Translations under genes and position numbers: made by a program
NCBI GenBank assembly: GCA_965243345.1
Contig: CBDEUR010000003.1
Location: forward strand, 4,650,001-4,714,000
Direction: 5' to 3'
DNA from: Bin52 sp965243345
Lineage (GTDB): Bacteria > Pseudomonadota > Alphaproteobacteria > Thalassobaculales > Thalassobaculaceae
Length of the DNA stretch: 64,000 nucleotides
Shown here: positions 62,688 through 64,000 of the stretch, piece by piece
Position numbering within the stretch: position 1 is the stretch's first letter
Layout: the number at the start of each line of letters is the position of its first letter
The notes under the pieces: model-generated
The model's database searches: none
What the model was told of the DNA's origin: nothing
What the model saw: only the letters and a program-made list of their open reading frames with translations

Positions 62688-64000
62688 ATGATTGACCGTT
62701 CGGCGACAAGGGTTGCGGTCATCGTCGGCATGCATCGTAGCGGAACCTCTCTGCTAGCCCGGTTGCTTGACGGCCTCGGTGTCACGTTCGGGCCAAGGGT
62801 GATGACCCGGTCCGTGCCGGACAACGAGGGCGGGTACTGGGAACATACCGACATCGTCGCGGCCCAGGAGACGCTGCTCGACGATGTCCTCGACCGGCCC
62901 TGGCATCGCGCCCGTGGCCTGGAGCCGCTTGCCGGAGACTGGTGGAAGTCGGCGGAAGTGCTTCCCTATCGGTTGGCGCTGACAGCGGTACTCGAGCAGG
63001 AATGTTCGACAGCGCCGCACCTGTTCGGGTTCAAGGACCCGAGGACCGCGAGGCTGCTCCCTCTCTGGCTCGACATCTTCCGCGAGTCCGGGATCGAGCC
63101 CGCCTTTGTCCTGGCAACACGGGCGCCCGATGCGGTGGCCGGCTCGCTGCACCGTCGCCAGAACATGCCACCCGCACTCGGGCGCCTCTTTTGGTTGCAG
63201 CACACCCTTGAAGCGGTCTCGCAGCTCGACGGCTCTGTCCGGGTTGTGGTCGACTACGACGACCTGCTGGCGGATCCCGGCGCCGTGCTTCCGCGGCTCT
63301 CGCATGCGCTGGACCTGCCGGAGCCGGGTGAGGATCGCGTGAAGGAACTGATCGCCTCGATCGACCGAGGGCAGCGTCATCACCTCCCGGGCGTAGGGGG
63401 AAGCGACGAGTGGACCGCTCGGGTCCATGCGCTACTCGCGGAGACGGACGCGGCCGGCAGGTTTCCTCCCCCGCTGCTGGAGATGGCCGGGACGTTTCGC
63501 GCCATGCAGCCGCTTCTGGCTGCTTCGGCCCGGGAGTTCGAAATTGCACGCGATCTGATCGCAGCCAGTGAAGAGGTTGCAAGACAGGGAGTCCGTGATG
63601 CCGCAGGGGCCGAGGAAACGGTTGCCCGAATGGCCTATCACGGATTCAGGGCCATCTCGCCCGACGATGCGGCCCTGCTGGCGCCAGTACAGGACGAACT
63701 GGCCTTGACTAGGAACAGTCTCGCCGAGACGAGGCGGAACCTCGCCGAAACGAGTCAGGACCTTGCCGCAACGAAGCAGGACCTTGCAGCAACCAAGGGC
63801 GACCTGGCCTCGACAGCGCGGAATCTCGCCACGACACGAGAATTCCTCTTCACCCAGCTCTCGAGGTTGATCGCGGTGTTGGCCCCGGGTCAGCGCGATC
63901 TTCTGGAATGTCCGACCGGCTCGCCGGATCAGCGTCTTGAGGCCGCGCGAAGGGTGCTTGCCCGTCTGCAGGGGTACTGGAGCTGGCGATGGCCGCTGGC
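62688..64000 (+). CDS. Sulfotransferase-like protein with heptad-repeat tail (3' end outside window)
   Basis: The first 437 residues are visible. The start ATG at 62688 follows AAGGAG. Residues 11-24 form a P-loop-like phosphosulfate motif (VIVGMHRSGTSLLA) and about 113-123 a FKDPRTARLLP segment, a pair typical of sulfotransferase-family proteins in polysaccharide clusters. After about residue 340 comes a run of six heptads of the form LAxTxx[ND] (LAETRRN, LAETSQD, LAATKQD, LAATKGD, LASTARN, LATTREF), which should form a coiled coil. The tail continues past the window edge. It may link sulfation to a larger assembly or to a second catalytic domain further on. Confidence 0.8.
   Translation, partial: MIDRSATRVAVIVGMHRSGTSLLARLLDGLGVTFGPRVMTRSVPDNEGGYWEHTDIVAAQETLLDDVLDRPWHRARGLEPLAGDWWKSAEVLPYRLALTAVLEQECSTAPHLFGFKDPRTARLLPLWLDIFRESGIEPAFVLATRAPDAVAGSLHRRQNMPPALGRLFWLQHTLEAVSQLDGSVRVVVDYDDLLADPGAVLPRLSHALDLPEPGEDRVKELIASIDRGQRHHLPGVGGSDEWTARVHALLAETDAAGRFPPPLLEMAGTFRAMQPLLAASAREFEIARDLIAASEEVARQGVRDAAGAEETVARMAYHGFRAISPDDAALLAPVQDELALTRNSLAETRRNLAETSQDLAATKQDLAATKGDLASTARNLATTREFLFTQLSRLIAVLAPGQRDLLECPTGSPDQRLEAARRVLARLQGYWSWRWPL

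Noticed and set aside
1..64000. CRISPR arrays, tRNA and rRNA genes
   Set aside because: No evenly spaced short repeats with unique spacers were seen, and no T-arm-like GGTTCGANTCC within a cloverleaf was found outside coding genes.

Overview
The window is GC-rich (roughly two thirds by eye) and reads as the chromosome of an alphaproteobacterium, most likely of the Rhodospirillales type. The support is the dapA-smpB pair next to a lytic transglycosylase, the alphaproteobacterial form of SerC, HisZ beside PurA, and a CysNC fusion. No tRNA, rRNA or CRISPR array was seen. The left edge cuts a repeat protein and the right edge cuts a sulfotransferase-like gene.

Layout. (1) 3-4579: a tandem family of secreted proteins built from one ~100-residue repeat. 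(2) 4642-9902: a tightly packed MacAB-TolC-like operon (ATPase, permease, outer-membrane channel, adaptor); the adaptor carries an extra cytoplasmic PAS domain. (3) 10021-12783: five small signal-peptide proteins. (4) 13184-13821: a Phd/PIN toxin-antitoxin pair. (5) 20731 down to 13999, minus strand: a DUF1302-DUF1329-YCF48-RND operon. (6) 21339-32189: mostly housekeeping genes (slt, dapA, smpB, purA, hisZ) with a TPR protein, a broken FG-GAP gene and a LuxR regulator. (7) 32324-57111: a mixed block with an SDR, an epimerase-like protein, a decayed APS kinase gene, two sulfotransferases, MATE plus acylase, an AlkB-GlnE fusion, a ferritin-like diiron protein, an RND pump, cysD-cysNC, an IS21 istB remnant, two glycosyltransferase genes (one frameshifted) and a cyclase. 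(8) 57119-59874: serC-serA. (9) 60591-64000: a second double glycosyltransferase and a third sulfotransferase-like protein with a heptad-repeat tail.

How it fits together. serC-serA and hisZ-purA lie on the same strand in the order in which I recall them being neighbours in related genomes, so the ~25 kb between them looks like an insertion of accessory genes. Within it, CysD/CysNC would supply PAPS to the sulfotransferases, and the glycosyltransferases, AlkB-type hydroxylase and exporters are consistent with making and exporting a sulfated glycan or lipid; that is inference. The most unusual single gene is 40155-42611, an AlkB-type membrane hydroxylase fused to the C-terminal adenylyltransferase half of GlnE. 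The most unusual locus is the left end, where an efflux or secretion operon with a PAS-adaptor fusion sits between two sets of secreted proteins.
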